Shown here piece by piece: positions 33,312-42,305 of a stretch of 64,000 nucleotides of DNA. The DNA comes from JAHTBL01 sp038532735. GTDB taxonomy: Bacteria > Pseudomonadota > Alphaproteobacteria > Rhodobacterales > Rhodobacteraceae. The notes under the pieces are model-generated. The model was not told the origin of the DNA, did no database searches, and saw nothing but the letters and a program-made list of their open reading frames with translations. The stretch covers positions 62,001-126,000 of the forward strand of contig JBCBAC010000002.1 of the NCBI GenBank assembly GCA_038532735.1, written 5' to 3'. The number at the start of each line of letters is the position of its first letter. The first letter of the stretch is position 1. The translations under genes were made by a program, and so were the position numbers.

Positions 33312-34976
33312 TCACGTATCCTCTAATTGCTCCGTGCCGCCGCCACAGGCTTTCACCTGCGCCCCATTCGGCATCTTGAAGGCAGCATTACGCTCAATCG
33401 CACGCTCTTTGCCCTGCTTGCGGATCGCCTCGCGCCGCTCTGCCGCACGCCGCGCCTTGTCGGCCGAGGCCTCCCAATCGTCCATCTGCGCCTCGGCAAT
33501 CGTGCGCGTCTCATCGAAATGGAAATCCACCTTGTCCTTGGATTGCGGCCCCCAATAGCCCGCCTTCCCTAGATCATAGAACGTCCGCGCAAAGCCCGCT
33601 TTGGCAAAGGCCTTCAGGCAACCCAGCAGATACCGCCGCCTGAACCCCGTGCCCCGCCACGGGTAGTGAAACAGCGCCTTCTTCATATAAAAGCGCCGGT
33701 AATTGTTCATGACGCCATCCAGAAGCTCCCCCCGCTCCATCGCTTTGGGCTTCATGATCGGCGTCACGAAATTGTATTTGGAGAAGTCAAACACCTCGAC
33801 CTTGTCGCTCAGCTCCTGGAACAGCGGCGTGAACGGCCACGGCGTATACATCGCCCAGTTGGCAAGATCGGGCTGCCAGTCCCACGCCATCTTGTAGGTT
33901 TCGTTCAGCGTCTCGGGTGTTTCGTTATCCAGGCCGACGATGAATTGCGCCTCCACCAGAATATCAGCCTCGCGCAGCAGCCGAATGGCCGTCTTGTTCT
34001 CTTCGACCTTCGTCTCTTTATTGAACTGATCCAGCTTCATCTGCGCCGCGGCCTCGGTGCCGAGGCTTACATGCACCAGCCCCGCCTTGCGATAGAACAT
34101 CAGCATGTCGCGGTCGCGGTAGATATCCGTCACTCGCGTGTTGATGCCCCATTTGACCTTATCGGGCAGCCCGCGCGCGATCAGCTCTTCGCAGAACTGC
34201 ACGAATTTCTTCTTGTTGATCGTCGGTTCCTCATCCGCGAGGATAAAAAACCCCACGCCTTCCTCGTTCACCAGCTTTTCGATCTCATCGACGACCTTCA
34301 CCGGGTTGCGCACCCGGTAATCGCGCCAGAACTTCCACTGCGAACAGAAGGAACAAGTAAACGGACATCCCCGCGCCATGTTCGGGATCGCGACCTTGGT
34401 GTTGAGCGGGATGTAGATGTATTTGTCCCACTCCAGAATGGACCAATCGGGGTTGATCGCATCCAGATCCTTCACAGTCGAGGCCGCTTGCGTCGCGACA
34501 ATCTCTTCCCCATCGCGAAACGCCAAGCCTTTGATCTTGCGCCGATCCGCGGGCCAGCGCCCGTCTTCGATGGCGAGCATCAGCTCGGTGACAATCTCCT
34601 CGCCCTCCCCGCGCACGATCACGTCGACCCAAGGTGCCTCGCTCAGCACCTGTTTATACATAAACGTCGGATGCACGCCGCCCATCACGCGGACCGCATT
34701 CGGCACGCGCTCCTGCGCCATCTTCAGAATGCGCTCTGCCTTATAGATCGACGGCGTGATCGCCGTGACCCCAACCACGTCCGGCGCGGCCTCCGCGATC
34801 ATGTCCGACAGGTCCGCATCCGAGATGTCATTCGTCATCGCGTCGATAAACTGAATGTCGTCAAACCCCGCATCCCGCAGCGCACCCGACAAATATGCCA
34901 CCCAAGCAGGCGGCCAACTCCCCGCAATCTCCGCCCCGCCAGAGCGATAATTTGGATGAACGAATAGAATGCGCAT
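33312..34976 (-). CDS. bchE: Anaerobic magnesium-protoporphyrin IX monomethyl ester cyclase
   Basis: 554-aa cobalamin-dependent radical-SAM enzyme that closes ring E of bacteriochlorophyll without O2. The N-terminal B12-binding domain ('RILFVHPNYRSGG') is followed by the [4Fe-4S] motif C204-x3-C208-x2-C211 in 'ARGCPFTCSFCSQW'. A Lys/Arg-rich C-terminal tail follows the core. The promoter region carries a PpsR palindrome and an FNR-type box. It sits with bchJ only; no other photosynthesis genes are in this window. Confidence 0.96.
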   Translation of the reverse strand: MRILFVHPNYRSGGAEIAGSWPPAWVAYLSGALRDAGFDDIQFIDAMTNDISDADLSDMIAEAAPDVVGVTAITPSIYKAERILKMAQERVPNAVRVMGGVHPTFMYKQVLSEAPWVDVIVRGEGEEIVTELMLAIEDGRWPADRRKIKGLAFRDGEEIVATQAASTVKDLDAINPDWSILEWDKYIYIPLNTKVAIPNMARGCPFTCSFCSQWKFWRDYRVRNPVKVVDEIEKLVNEEGVGFFILADEEPTINKKKFVQFCEELIARGLPDKVKWGINTRVTDIYRDRDMLMFYRKAGLVHVSLGTEAAAQMKLDQFNKETKVEENKTAIRLLREADILVEAQFIVGLDNETPETLNETYKMAWDWQPDLANWAMYTPWPFTPLFQELSDKVEVFDFSKYNFVTPIMKPKAMERGELLDGVMNNYRRFYMKKALFHYPWRGTGFRRRYLLGCLKAFAKAGFARTFYDLGKAGYWGPQSKDKVDFHFDETRTIAEAQMDDWEASADKARRAAERREAIRKQGKERAIERNAAFKMPNGAQVKACGGGTEQLEDT

Positions 34977-35020
34977 AGGTCAACTCCCTGCTGGCTGCGC
35001 AGGCAGAGTGGCACAGTATC

Positions 35021-35038
35021 TGTCAACTTATGTTGACA
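35021..35038. promoter_or_regulatory. PpsR/CrtJ-type palindrome in the bchE promoter
   Basis: TGTCAACTTATGTTGACA fits the PpsR/CrtJ consensus TGT-N12-ACA (with the preferred TGTC-N10-GACA) and is a perfect 7-bp-arm palindrome. It lies 45 nt upstream of the bchE start, in the divergent region with the GT87 gene. Confidence 0.85.
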
Positions 35039-35046
35039 TAGATCAA
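35033..35046. promoter_or_regulatory. FNR/FnrL-type box overlapping the PpsR site of bchE
   Basis: TTGACATAGATCAA matches TTGA(T/C)-N4-ATCAA. Its first six bases are shared with the PpsR palindrome, so the two regulators would compete or cooperate at bchE. Its sequence form is the same as the boxes at 3323-3336 and 4433-4446. Confidence 0.75.
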
Positions 35047-35170
35047 GTCAGGCATGCTGACAGGTGGTGCGAATGTCACGGCCTAGAATGGATTTCACCC
35101 GCCGCAGGCAATGCGCTTGGAGCCTCGGCAGACCAACCTTAAACTCGCGCAAAACGAATTCGAGCATTCC

Positions 35171-36421
35171 ATGTCTAAAGAAATTGCCCAGGCGCTGGTG
35201 ATCTGCGCTGTTTTTGCATCTTACGTGCTGGGCGGTGGGCTCTCCATCCCGGCGGAAGATTTTAACGCCGTCTGGATGGCAGGCCGCGCGTTCTCGGAAG
35301 CGCAATTCGATCAGATTTATCCCGTCACAAACGGCGTGTTTGCCTTGCAATCCCCACCTGAATGGAACGCCCAGCTGGCCCGGGACGGCGCAGAAGGGGC
35401 CATTTATCCGTTTATTTATCCTCCGCTTTGGGCGTGGATCGCACAAGCCTTGCCCACAATCACCACGCGCGACACCGCAAGTGCCGCATTCTTCGTCATC
35501 AACACCCTCGCCATCATCTGCATGGTCTGGCTGGCCTGGCGCATGACGGGACGCCGTATGAGCCTGCCCCTCTACCTGGGCATCGCCCTTGCCATCTTCG
35601 CTTTCACGTCCATCGGACGGGTCGCGCTTGGGAACAATCAGCCGCAAATTCTGCTCAGCCTCTGCGTTGTGGCAGCACTCGAACGACTGACCGCAGGGCG
35701 ATCCTTCGCGGCTGGCGGGCTCATGGCGCTTGCGGCGTCGATGAAAGGGCTCCCCCTGCTCTATGCAGTCTTATGGATCGCACAGCGCCGGTGGCAGGCG
35801 GTGGTCAGTTTCACGGTGATCGGCGTTCTGCTTGGCCTTCTCTCCGTACTCGTCGCGGGGTGGCCCCTCCATCGAGAGTTTCTTTCAGTGCTGTCAGACA
35901 TCAGGGGGACGCTGCTTCTGTCTTTGCAGAATGTGAGCCTCGACGCCATGATCGGCGTTTTGTTCTTTGAAGAAAATGCAGTGGTGACCCAATTGGAGTT
36001 TGTGGGGAAGGAGCCTCTTGAAGCTCATTTCGCGGTTCCCAAACCTCCGGAAATCGCCCTGCTTGGAACCGTATTGATGGTCACAGCGCTAAGCCTCTCC
36101 GCTTGGCTCCTGCACAAAAAGAAAGACCCGCTCGTCTGGCCGCTCATCTTGTTGATGCTCAGCATGGTCAGCCCTCTGGCCTGGGTCTATCATTTCATGC
36201 CGACGGCCGCGTTCCTGCCAACACTGATCGACCGTTTCGGCACGGCAAAAGGTGCGCTTTGGATCTGCGCGATTGTCGCCCCTCTGCACCCGGCTACTGC
36301 CGAATTCCTTTCGGGATATGAAGGATGGCGCCATGTGCATCACATCATGACAAGCGGCGCGATCCTTGTCATGGGGGCCGCCTTTGCGCTGGCCATCCGG
36401 CGCGGCCCGGCACCTGACTGA
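35171..36421 (+). CDS. GT87-family (DUF2029) membrane glycosyltransferase
   Basis: 416-aa polytopic membrane protein with about ten hydrophobic helices. An acidic residue in the first loop ('PAEDFNAVWMAGRAF') and 'YPFIYPPLWAW' match the GT87/PimE-like (GT-C) pattern of polyprenyl-phosphate-mannose-type enzymes. The start at 35171 is chosen because the first membrane helix follows directly. It is divergent from bchE and shares the regulated intergenic region, but its function appears unrelated. Acceptor unknown. Confidence 0.83.
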   Translation: MSKEIAQALVICAVFASYVLGGGLSIPAEDFNAVWMAGRAFSEAQFDQIYPVTNGVFALQSPPEWNAQLARDGAEGAIYPFIYPPLWAWIAQALPTITTRDTASAAFFVINTLAIICMVWLAWRMTGRRMSLPLYLGIALAIFAFTSIGRVALGNNQPQILLSLCVVAALERLTAGRSFAAGGLMALAASMKGLPLLYAVLWIAQRRWQAVVSFTVIGVLLGLLSVLVAGWPLHREFLSVLSDIRGTLLLSLQNVSLDAMIGVLFFEENAVVTQLEFVGKEPLEAHFAVPKPPEIALLGTVLMVTALSLSAWLLHKKKDPLVWPLILLMLSMVSPLAWVYHFMPTAAFLPTLIDRFGTAKGALWICAIVAPLHPATAEFLSGYEGWRHVHHIMTSGAILVMGAAFALAIRRGPAPD

Positions 36422-36482
36422 CTTTTCGCAGAATTCGTGACCGCACGCCCTTGCGCCCGCACGCGCAATCCCTATAACCCAC

Positions 36483-36524
36483 GACAATTTGCGCGCCTGC
36501 GGGTGCGCAGGACAATTTGCGCGC
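36483..36524 (+). repeat. 14-nt direct repeat in the carB leader
   Basis: GACAATTTGCGCGC occurs at 36483-36496 and 36511-36524 (period 28). Between them CCTGCG pairs with CGCAGG. The element ends 34 nt before the carB start. It may be a leader hairpin or a duplicated operator. Confidence 0.6.
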
Positions 36525-36558
36525 ATCTGCCAATGCGCCGGACATTCTGGGGGCCGCC

Positions 36559-39500
36559 ATGCCAAAACGCACCGACATCAACTCGATCATGATTATCGGA
36601 GCCGGCCCTATCGTTATCGGCCAGGCCTGCGAGTTTGACTATTCAGGCGCGCAAGCCTGTAAGGCGCTTCGCGAAGAAGGCTACCGCGTCATCCTCGTCA
36701 ACTCGAACCCCGCTACGATCATGACCGATCCGGGGCTCGCCGACGCGACCTATATCGAACCGATCACCCCCGAAATCGTCGCGAAGATCATCGAGAAAGA
36801 GCGCCCCGACGCGCTCCTGCCGACAATGGGCGGTCAGACCGGGCTGAACACGTCCCTCGCGCTTGAGGAAATGGGCGTGCTTGAGAAGTTCGGGGTCGAG
36901 ATGATCGGCGCCAAGCGCGACGCGATTGAGATGGCCGAAGACCGCAAGCTCTTCCGCGAAGCGATGGACCGTTTGGGCCTCGAAAACCCCCGCGCCACCA
37001 TCGCCAACTCGATGGACGAGTGCATGGCCGCGCTCGAAGATATCGGCCTGCCCGCCATCATCCGCCCCGCCTTCACCCTCGGCGGCACCGGCGGCGGCGT
37101 CGCCTATAACCGCGACGAATATGAGCATTTCTGCAAAACCGGCCTCGACGCCTCCCCCGTCAATCAGATCCTGATTGATGAGTCCCTTCTGGGCTGGAAA
37201 GAGTTCGAGATGGAGGTCGTGCGCGACAAAGCCGACAATGCCATCATCGTCTGCTCCATCGAAAACGTCGATCCGATGGGCGTGCATACGGGCGATTCCA
37301 TCACAGTCGCCCCCGCCCTCACGCTCACCGACAAGGAATACCAGATCATGCGCAACGGCTCGATTGCCGTCCTGCGCGAGATCGGGGTCGAAACAGGTGG
37401 CTCCAACGTGCAATGGGCGATCAACCCTGCCGACGGCCGCATGGTCGTGATCGAAATGAACCCGCGGGTCAGCCGCTCCTCTGCCCTGGCCTCCAAAGCC
37501 ACCGGCTTCCCCATCGCGAAAATTGCCGCGAAGCTGGCCGTAGGCTACACGCTGGATGAGTTGGACAACGACATCACCGGCGTCACCCCCGCCTCTTTCG
37601 AGCCCACAATCGACTATGTCGTCACCAAAATCCCCCGCTTCGCGTTTGAGAAATTCCCCGGCTCCGAGCCCTACCTGACCACCGCCATGAAATCCGTGGG
37701 CGAGGCGATGTCCATCGGCCGCACCATCCACGAGTCGCTGCAAAAGGCGCTCGCCTCCATGGAAACCGGACTCACCGGCTTTGACGAAATCACCATCGAC
37801 GGCGCCCCCGAAAAATCCTCAATTATCAAAGCGATCAGCCAGCAAACCCCCGACCGCTTGCGCACCATCGCGCAAGCCATGCGCCACGGCCTGACCGACG
37901 ACGAAATCCATGCCGTCACCATGTTCGACCCATGGTTCCTCGCCCGCATCCGCGAGATTATCGAGACCGAAGCGCAGATCCGCAAAAACGGCCTGCCCAC
38001 CAACGCGGGCGACCTGCGCGCCCTCAAAATGATGGGCTTCACCGACGCTCGCCTCGCCATTCTAACCGGCCGCGACGAAGATAACGTCCGCCGCGCGCGC
38101 ATTAACCTTGGTGTCACTGCCGTCTTCAAACGCATCGACACCTGCGCCGCCGAGTTCGAGGCGCAAACGCCCTATATGTATTCCACCTACGAGACCCCCG
38201 TGATGGGCGACGTGGAATGCGAGGCCCGCCCGTCGGACCGCAAGAAAGTCGTCATCCTCGGCGGCGGCCCCAACCGTATCGGCCAAGGGATCGAGTTTGA
38301 CTACTGCTGCTGCCACGCCTGCTACGCGCTCACCGACGCGGGCTATGAGACGATCATGGTCAACTGCAACCCCGAGACCGTCAGCACCGATTACGACACC
38401 TCCGACCGCCTCTATTTTGAGCCGCTCACGTTTGAGCACGTTATGGAAATCCTGCGGGTCGAGCAGGAAAACGGCACGCTCCACGGCGTCATTGTCCAGT
38501 TCGGCGGCCAGACCCCCCTCAAGCTCGCCAACGCGCTGGAAGCCGAAGGCATCCCGATCCTCGGCACAACGCCTGACGCGATCGACCTGGCCGAAGATCG
38601 TGAGCGTTTCCAAGCCCTTGTCGAACGTCTTGACCTCAAGCAGCCCAAAAACGGCATCGCCTCTTCCGGCATGGAAGCCATGAAGATCGCGGGCCAGGTC
38701 GGCTACCCGCTGGTCATCCGCCCCTCCTACGTCCTGGGCGGTCGCGCCATGGAAATCGTCCGCGATGACGCCCAGCTGGAACGCTACATCAACGAGGCCG
38801 TCGTCGTCTCCGGCGACAGCCCGGTTTTGCTCGACAGCTACCTCTCCGGCGCCGTTGAGATTGACGTCGACGCCATCTCCGACGGCACCCAGGTTCACGT
38901 CGCAGGCATCATGCAGCATATCGAGGAAGCCGGCGTCCACTCCGGCGATAGCGCCTGTTCGCTGCCCCCCTACTCCCTGCCCGCCGACATCATCACCGAG
39001 CTGCGCCGCCAGACCGAAGCGCTCGCCCTCGCCCTCAACGTCGTGGGTCTGATGAACGTCCAATACGCGGTCAAGGATGGGGAGATTTACCTCATCGAGG
39101 TCAACCCCCGCGCCTCCCGCACCGTGCCTTTCGTGGCCAAGGCGGTGAACAGCCCCATCGCCACCATCGCCGCCCGCGTCATGGCCGGCGAGCCACTGTC
39201 GAACTTCGACCTCATCGACCCCGAGATCGACACCTACGCCGTCAAAGAAGCCGTCCTCCCCTTCGCCCGCTTCCCCGGCGTCGACACGATCCTCGGCCCC
39301 GAAATGCGCTCCACTGGCGAGGTTATGGGCTCCGACGCCAACTTCCATCGCGCGTTCCTGAAGGCCCAAATGGGCGCAGGCTCCGACCTGCCGCAAAACG
39401 GCGAAGGCAAGGTTTTCCTGTCGATCCGCGACGACGACAAAACGCCCGACATGCTTGAGGCCGCCCAAACGCTCGCAGCTTTGGGCCATGCCCTCATCGC

Positions 39501-39795
39501 CACCTCCGGCACCGCAAAATGGCTGTCCGATCAAGGGCTTGAGGTCGAAGTGGTCAAAAAGGTCTACGAGGGCAAACCCAACGTGGTCGACCAGCTGAAA
39601 GACGGCAAAATCAGCGTCGTGATGAACACAACCGAGGGCGCCATGGCCATCGCCGACAGTCGCGATATCCGCGCCGTCGCCCTGATGGACAAAATCCCCT
39701 ACTTCACCACAGCCGCCGCCAGCCATGCGGCTGCGCTTGCAATGAAAGCGCGAGTTGAAGGGGATGTGGGGGTTGTGGCGTTGCAAGAGGTGTAA
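36559..39795 (+). CDS. carB: Carbamoyl-phosphate synthase large subunit
   Basis: 1078-aa enzyme joining bicarbonate, glutamine-derived ammonia and ATP for arginine and pyrimidine synthesis. It shows the expected internal duplication: the first ATP-grasp half starts 'IMIIGAGPIVIGQACEFDYS', the second 'VVILGGGPNRIGQGIEFDYC' (each seen in part). An MGS-like allosteric domain ends the protein. Start at 36559 is the ATG directly before 'PKRTDINSIMI'. carA is not adjacent, which is common in this group. Ends at a strong hairpin terminator. Confidence 0.97.
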   Translation: MPKRTDINSIMIIGAGPIVIGQACEFDYSGAQACKALREEGYRVILVNSNPATIMTDPGLADATYIEPITPEIVAKIIEKERPDALLPTMGGQTGLNTSLALEEMGVLEKFGVEMIGAKRDAIEMAEDRKLFREAMDRLGLENPRATIANSMDECMAALEDIGLPAIIRPAFTLGGTGGGVAYNRDEYEHFCKTGLDASPVNQILIDESLLGWKEFEMEVVRDKADNAIIVCSIENVDPMGVHTGDSITVAPALTLTDKEYQIMRNGSIAVLREIGVETGGSNVQWAINPADGRMVVIEMNPRVSRSSALASKATGFPIAKIAAKLAVGYTLDELDNDITGVTPASFEPTIDYVVTKIPRFAFEKFPGSEPYLTTAMKSVGEAMSIGRTIHESLQKALASMETGLTGFDEITIDGAPEKSSIIKAISQQTPDRLRTIAQAMRHGLTDDEIHAVTMFDPWFLARIREIIETEAQIRKNGLPTNAGDLRALKMMGFTDARLAILTGRDEDNVRRARINLGVTAVFKRIDTCAAEFEAQTPYMYSTYETPVMGDVECEARPSDRKKVVILGGGPNRIGQGIEFDYCCCHACYALTDAGYETIMVNCNPETVSTDYDTSDRLYFEPLTFEHVMEILRVEQENGTLHGVIVQFGGQTPLKLANALEAEGIPILGTTPDAIDLAEDRERFQALVERLDLKQPKNGIASSGMEAMKIAGQVGYPLVIRPSYVLGGRAMEIVRDDAQLERYINEAVVVSGDSPVLLDSYLSGAVEIDVDAISDGTQVHVAGIMQHIEEAGVHSGDSACSLPPYSLPADIITELRRQTEALALALNVVGLMNVQYAVKDGEIYLIEVNPRASRTVPFVAKAVNSPIATIAARVMAGEPLSNFDLIDPEIDTYAVKEAVLPFARFPGVDTILGPEMRSTGEVMGSDANFHRAFLKAQMGAGSDLPQNGEGKVFLSIRDDDKTPDMLEAAQTLAALGHALIATSGTAKWLSDQGLEVEVVKKVYEGKPNVVDQLKDGKISVVMNTTEGAMAIADSRDIRAVALMDKIPYFTTAAASHAAALAMKARVEGDVGVVALQEV

Positions 39796-39827
39796 CAGGT
39801 CAAGCGAAGCGCCAATCATCCCGCTTG

Positions 39828-39870
39828 CTTTTAGAGGTTTTACCCTCTAAAACCTCTAAAAGTTTGTTTT
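39828..39870 (+). terminator. Perfect-stem terminator after carB
   Basis: Perfect 15-bp arms CTTTTAGAGGTTTTA and TAAAACCTCTAAAAG with a 5-nt loop, then TTTGTTTT. It is AT-rich, unlike other terminators here, and marks the left edge of the AT-richer insert. ACCTCTAAAAG recurs inside the next gene at about 40079. Confidence 0.8.
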
Positions 39871-39886
39871 AAGATCCGGTGAAAAG

Positions 39887-40375
39887 ATGCGGTCAATACA
39901 TGTCGACACGAATGTTTTTTCTTTAATCTGGTCTTTGAGAAAAGCACCGGAGAAAGATGAAAATGAGATACTGACCCGTATTTTAACTGATGTATCTTTA
40001 CGCAGGCACTCCTCCGAGGATCATCTCGTTAAAGATAGATCAGATGCCTCAAACCGTGAAGAAAAATTCGAGCTATCAACCTCTAAAAGCAAAACAAGCA
40101 CCTCTGTAGACACTCTGCATTCACGTGGAAAGGTCAGGTGGGTGGATGATGTTGTTCAGGCGTTGAGGCAGCTTGGGGGACGCGCATCGCTCGGTGAGAT
40201 TTACAAGTCCGTTCGTGAGATTAGGGAGGCCGAAGGGCGTGGCATCACAAAGCAGTATGAAGCAACCATAAGACGCACAATTGAGGATCATTCCTCTGAC
40301 TCTGACAATTTTAGATCGGTCGACCTTTTTGAGAAGCTTGGACGGGGTACCTGGGCGCTCAGGCGAAGCCAATAA
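39887..40375 (+). CDS. Putative HARE-HTH (winged-helix) protein in an AT-richer insert
   Basis: 162-aa protein of mixed make-up. The first 15 residues (MRSIHVDTNVFSLIW) look like the start of a PIN domain, but the rest of that fold is missing. A Ser/Lys-rich linker follows (residues 40-80). The C-terminal 75 residues ('VVQALRQLGGRASLGEIYKS', 'ATIRRTIEDHSSDSDNF', 'LFEKLGRGTWALR') resemble HARE-HTH domains attached to restriction enzymes. Base and codon use are clearly more AT-rich than neighbours, so it was probably acquired. Weak ribosome site. Could be a fragment. Confidence 0.65.
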   Translation: MRSIHVDTNVFSLIWSLRKAPEKDENEILTRILTDVSLRRHSSEDHLVKDRSDASNREEKFELSTSKSKTSTSVDTLHSRGKVRWVDDVVQALRQLGGRASLGEIYKSVREIREAEGRGITKQYEATIRRTIEDHSSDSDNFRSVDLFEKLGRGTWALRRSQ

Positions 40376-40438
40376 CTTCATATCGTTTCAAAAAGCATCA
40401 CAGCACCAACAACTCGTTGATCCCATGTGACCCGCCCC

Positions 40439-40969
40439 TTAAACCTTCCGTCCTTTCCCCCGCGCCTCCATCCGCTTGCGCGCCTCCTCCCGCAACTCAG
40501 GAATAAGCCCCTCATTCTCCGCGAGCGCCTCATCATTGCGCTCCCAGTAGGCCTCTTGCTCCTGCGCCAGCCTCATCCGCTCCAGCGCATCCGCCATCTC
40601 GCCCCATGGGATGTCGCGCTTGGCCTCTTCGGCCACGACCGCCGGGCGCAGCACGATGTCCGTCACATCCGGCCCTTTGATGACCTTCGCCAAGCGCCCA
40701 TGCATCCAAGCGCGCAACAGCAGATTGATCTTGGTCTGATATCCCGGCCCCATTGCCTTGAAGAATTTCACCACATCAATGTCCAGGCACATCGTCACCC
40801 GACACTTACCCGGTGATGGGTGAGTCGCGACCTCATGCCAGCTTTGCGGCACGCCTTCACTCTCGGTCACGGCGCGCAAAACCTCGCGTTCAATCCGGTT
40901 CAGCGCATCCGCCATGTAGCTGGCCTGCACGCGTTCGGCCTTGGTCATCTCTTTCGGGTCGCGTCCCAT
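40439..40969 (-). CDS. BrnA-like antitoxin family protein (no BrnT partner)
   Basis: 176-aa protein with a central BrnA-like ribbon-helix-helix region ('CLDIDVVKFFKAMGPGYQTK', 'INLLLRAWMHGRL') and a long acidic helical C-terminus. Normal BrnA is about 80-100 aa and follows brnT; neither is true here. Codon use matches the chromosome. It is probably a stand-alone DNA-binding protein and not part of an active toxin-antitoxin pair. Confidence 0.78.
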   Translation of the reverse strand: MGRDPKEMTKAERVQASYMADALNRIEREVLRAVTESEGVPQSWHEVATHPSPGKCRVTMCLDIDVVKFFKAMGPGYQTKINLLLRAWMHGRLAKVIKGPDVTDIVLRPAVVAEEAKRDIPWGEMADALERMRLAQEQEAYWERNDEALAENEGLIPELREEARKRMEARGKGRKV

Positions 40970-41151
40970 CTTTGCCTCCGATCAGGATCGCATGAGGGTG
41001 ACAAGAAACCGTTAACAAGCATGCGCCAAACCGTGCGCACCCGATCTGCATCGCATACATATCAAATCTGCATCCAAACCATACGTTGCGTCCCGCTTGA
41101 CCTTTCGCACCCCATCGGGTCCTCTCCTGCAACCCTATGCACGAGGTCGAG

Positions 41152-42273
41152 ATGCACCAGCCAGCCATCACAGGAAGCGGCGTTTTCACGCCGGAACAAG
41201 TCATCAGCAACGATGAGCTTGTCGTCGCTTTCAATGCGTATGTTGATCGCTATAACGCTGATAACGCTGCCAAAATCGAAGCAGGAGAGCTTGACGCCAA
41301 AGCGCATTCCTCCTCTGATTTCATCACGTCTGCCTCCGGCATCGAACAGCGCCACGTGATCGACAAGGACGGTATTCTAGACCCCGACACAATGCACCCG
41401 CTCTTTGCCCCCCGCGCGGATGAGGCGCCGTCGCTCATGGCCGAGATGGGGGTCAAAGCCTGCCAGCAAGCCCTTGATATGGCTGGCAAAACCGCCGCTG
41501 ACGTCGATACGGTGCTTTGCGCAGCCTCCAACCACGAACGCGCCTACCCCGCCATCGCGATCGAAATCCAGGAACTCCTTGGAATTCAAGGGTTTGGCTT
41601 TGATATGAACGTCGCATGCTCCTCCGCCACCTTCGGCATTCAAGCCGCCGCCGACATGATCAAATCCGGCAGCATTAACAGTGCCTTAGTCGTGAACCCC
41701 GAGATTTGCTCGGCCCATCTGGAATGGCGTGACCGGGATTGCCATTTCATCTTCGGCGACGTGGCCACAGCCGTTCTCCTCGAACGTGCCGATCAAGCCA
41801 CCGGCCCGCATTTCGAAATAAAATCAACCCGTTGCGCCACCGCGTTTTCAAACAATATCCGCAATAACAACGGCTTCCTGCGCCGTTCTCACGGGCAGAT
41901 GGAGGACCGCCGCGACATGCAGTTCATGCAGAACGGCCGCAAAGTCTTCAAGGAAGTGTTGCCTTTGGTCAGCAAGCATATCGCTGACCACATGGCTGAA
42001 GAAAATATCCAAGCCTCTGATCTCAAACGGCTTTGGCTGCATCAGGCAAATAAGACGATGAACGATTTCATCGGCAAGAAGGTCCTAGGCCGCACGCCTG
42101 AACCGCATGAGCAACCCAATATCCTGCAGGATTACGCGAACACGTCCTCTGCGGGCTCGATCATCGCTTTTGCCAAGTATTCCAATGACATGCAGAACGG
42201 CGAGACCGGGCTGATCTGCTCGTTCGGGGCGGGCTATTCCGTGGGATCGGTGATTTTGCAGAAGGTCGGCTAA
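41152..42273 (+). CDS. Beta-ketoacyl-ACP synthase III family protein
   Basis: 373-aa thiolase-fold condensing enzyme. Catalytic Cys in 'NVACSSATFG', His in 'LHQANKTMND' and Asn in 'YANTSSAGS' are all present. It is about 50 aa longer than FabH and resembles Pseudomonas PA3286-type KAS III proteins, which can start fatty-acid synthesis from medium-chain acyl-CoA. The ATG at 41152 has GAGG upstream; one at 41137 adds five residues. No other fatty-acid genes adjoin. Confidence 0.9.
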   Translation: MHQPAITGSGVFTPEQVISNDELVVAFNAYVDRYNADNAAKIEAGELDAKAHSSSDFITSASGIEQRHVIDKDGILDPDTMHPLFAPRADEAPSLMAEMGVKACQQALDMAGKTAADVDTVLCAASNHERAYPAIAIEIQELLGIQGFGFDMNVACSSATFGIQAAADMIKSGSINSALVVNPEICSAHLEWRDRDCHFIFGDVATAVLLERADQATGPHFEIKSTRCATAFSNNIRNNNGFLRRSHGQMEDRRDMQFMQNGRKVFKEVLPLVSKHIADHMAEENIQASDLKRLWLHQANKTMNDFIGKKVLGRTPEPHEQPNILQDYANTSSAGSIIAFAKYSNDMQNGETGLICSFGAGYSVGSVILQKVG

Positions 42274-42305
42274 CCAAATCTTAGGATTTGGCTGCTAAAA
42301 GCGCG

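Noticed and set aside
38062..39819. 585-aa open frame opposite the second half of carB
   Set aside because: High-GC antisense shadow of carB with a Gly/Asp/Val-heavy, domain-free sequence.
39828..40420. Prophage or genomic island between carB and the BrnA-like gene
   Set aside because: Only one short gene is foreign-looking; no integrase, attachment repeat or tRNA target is present.
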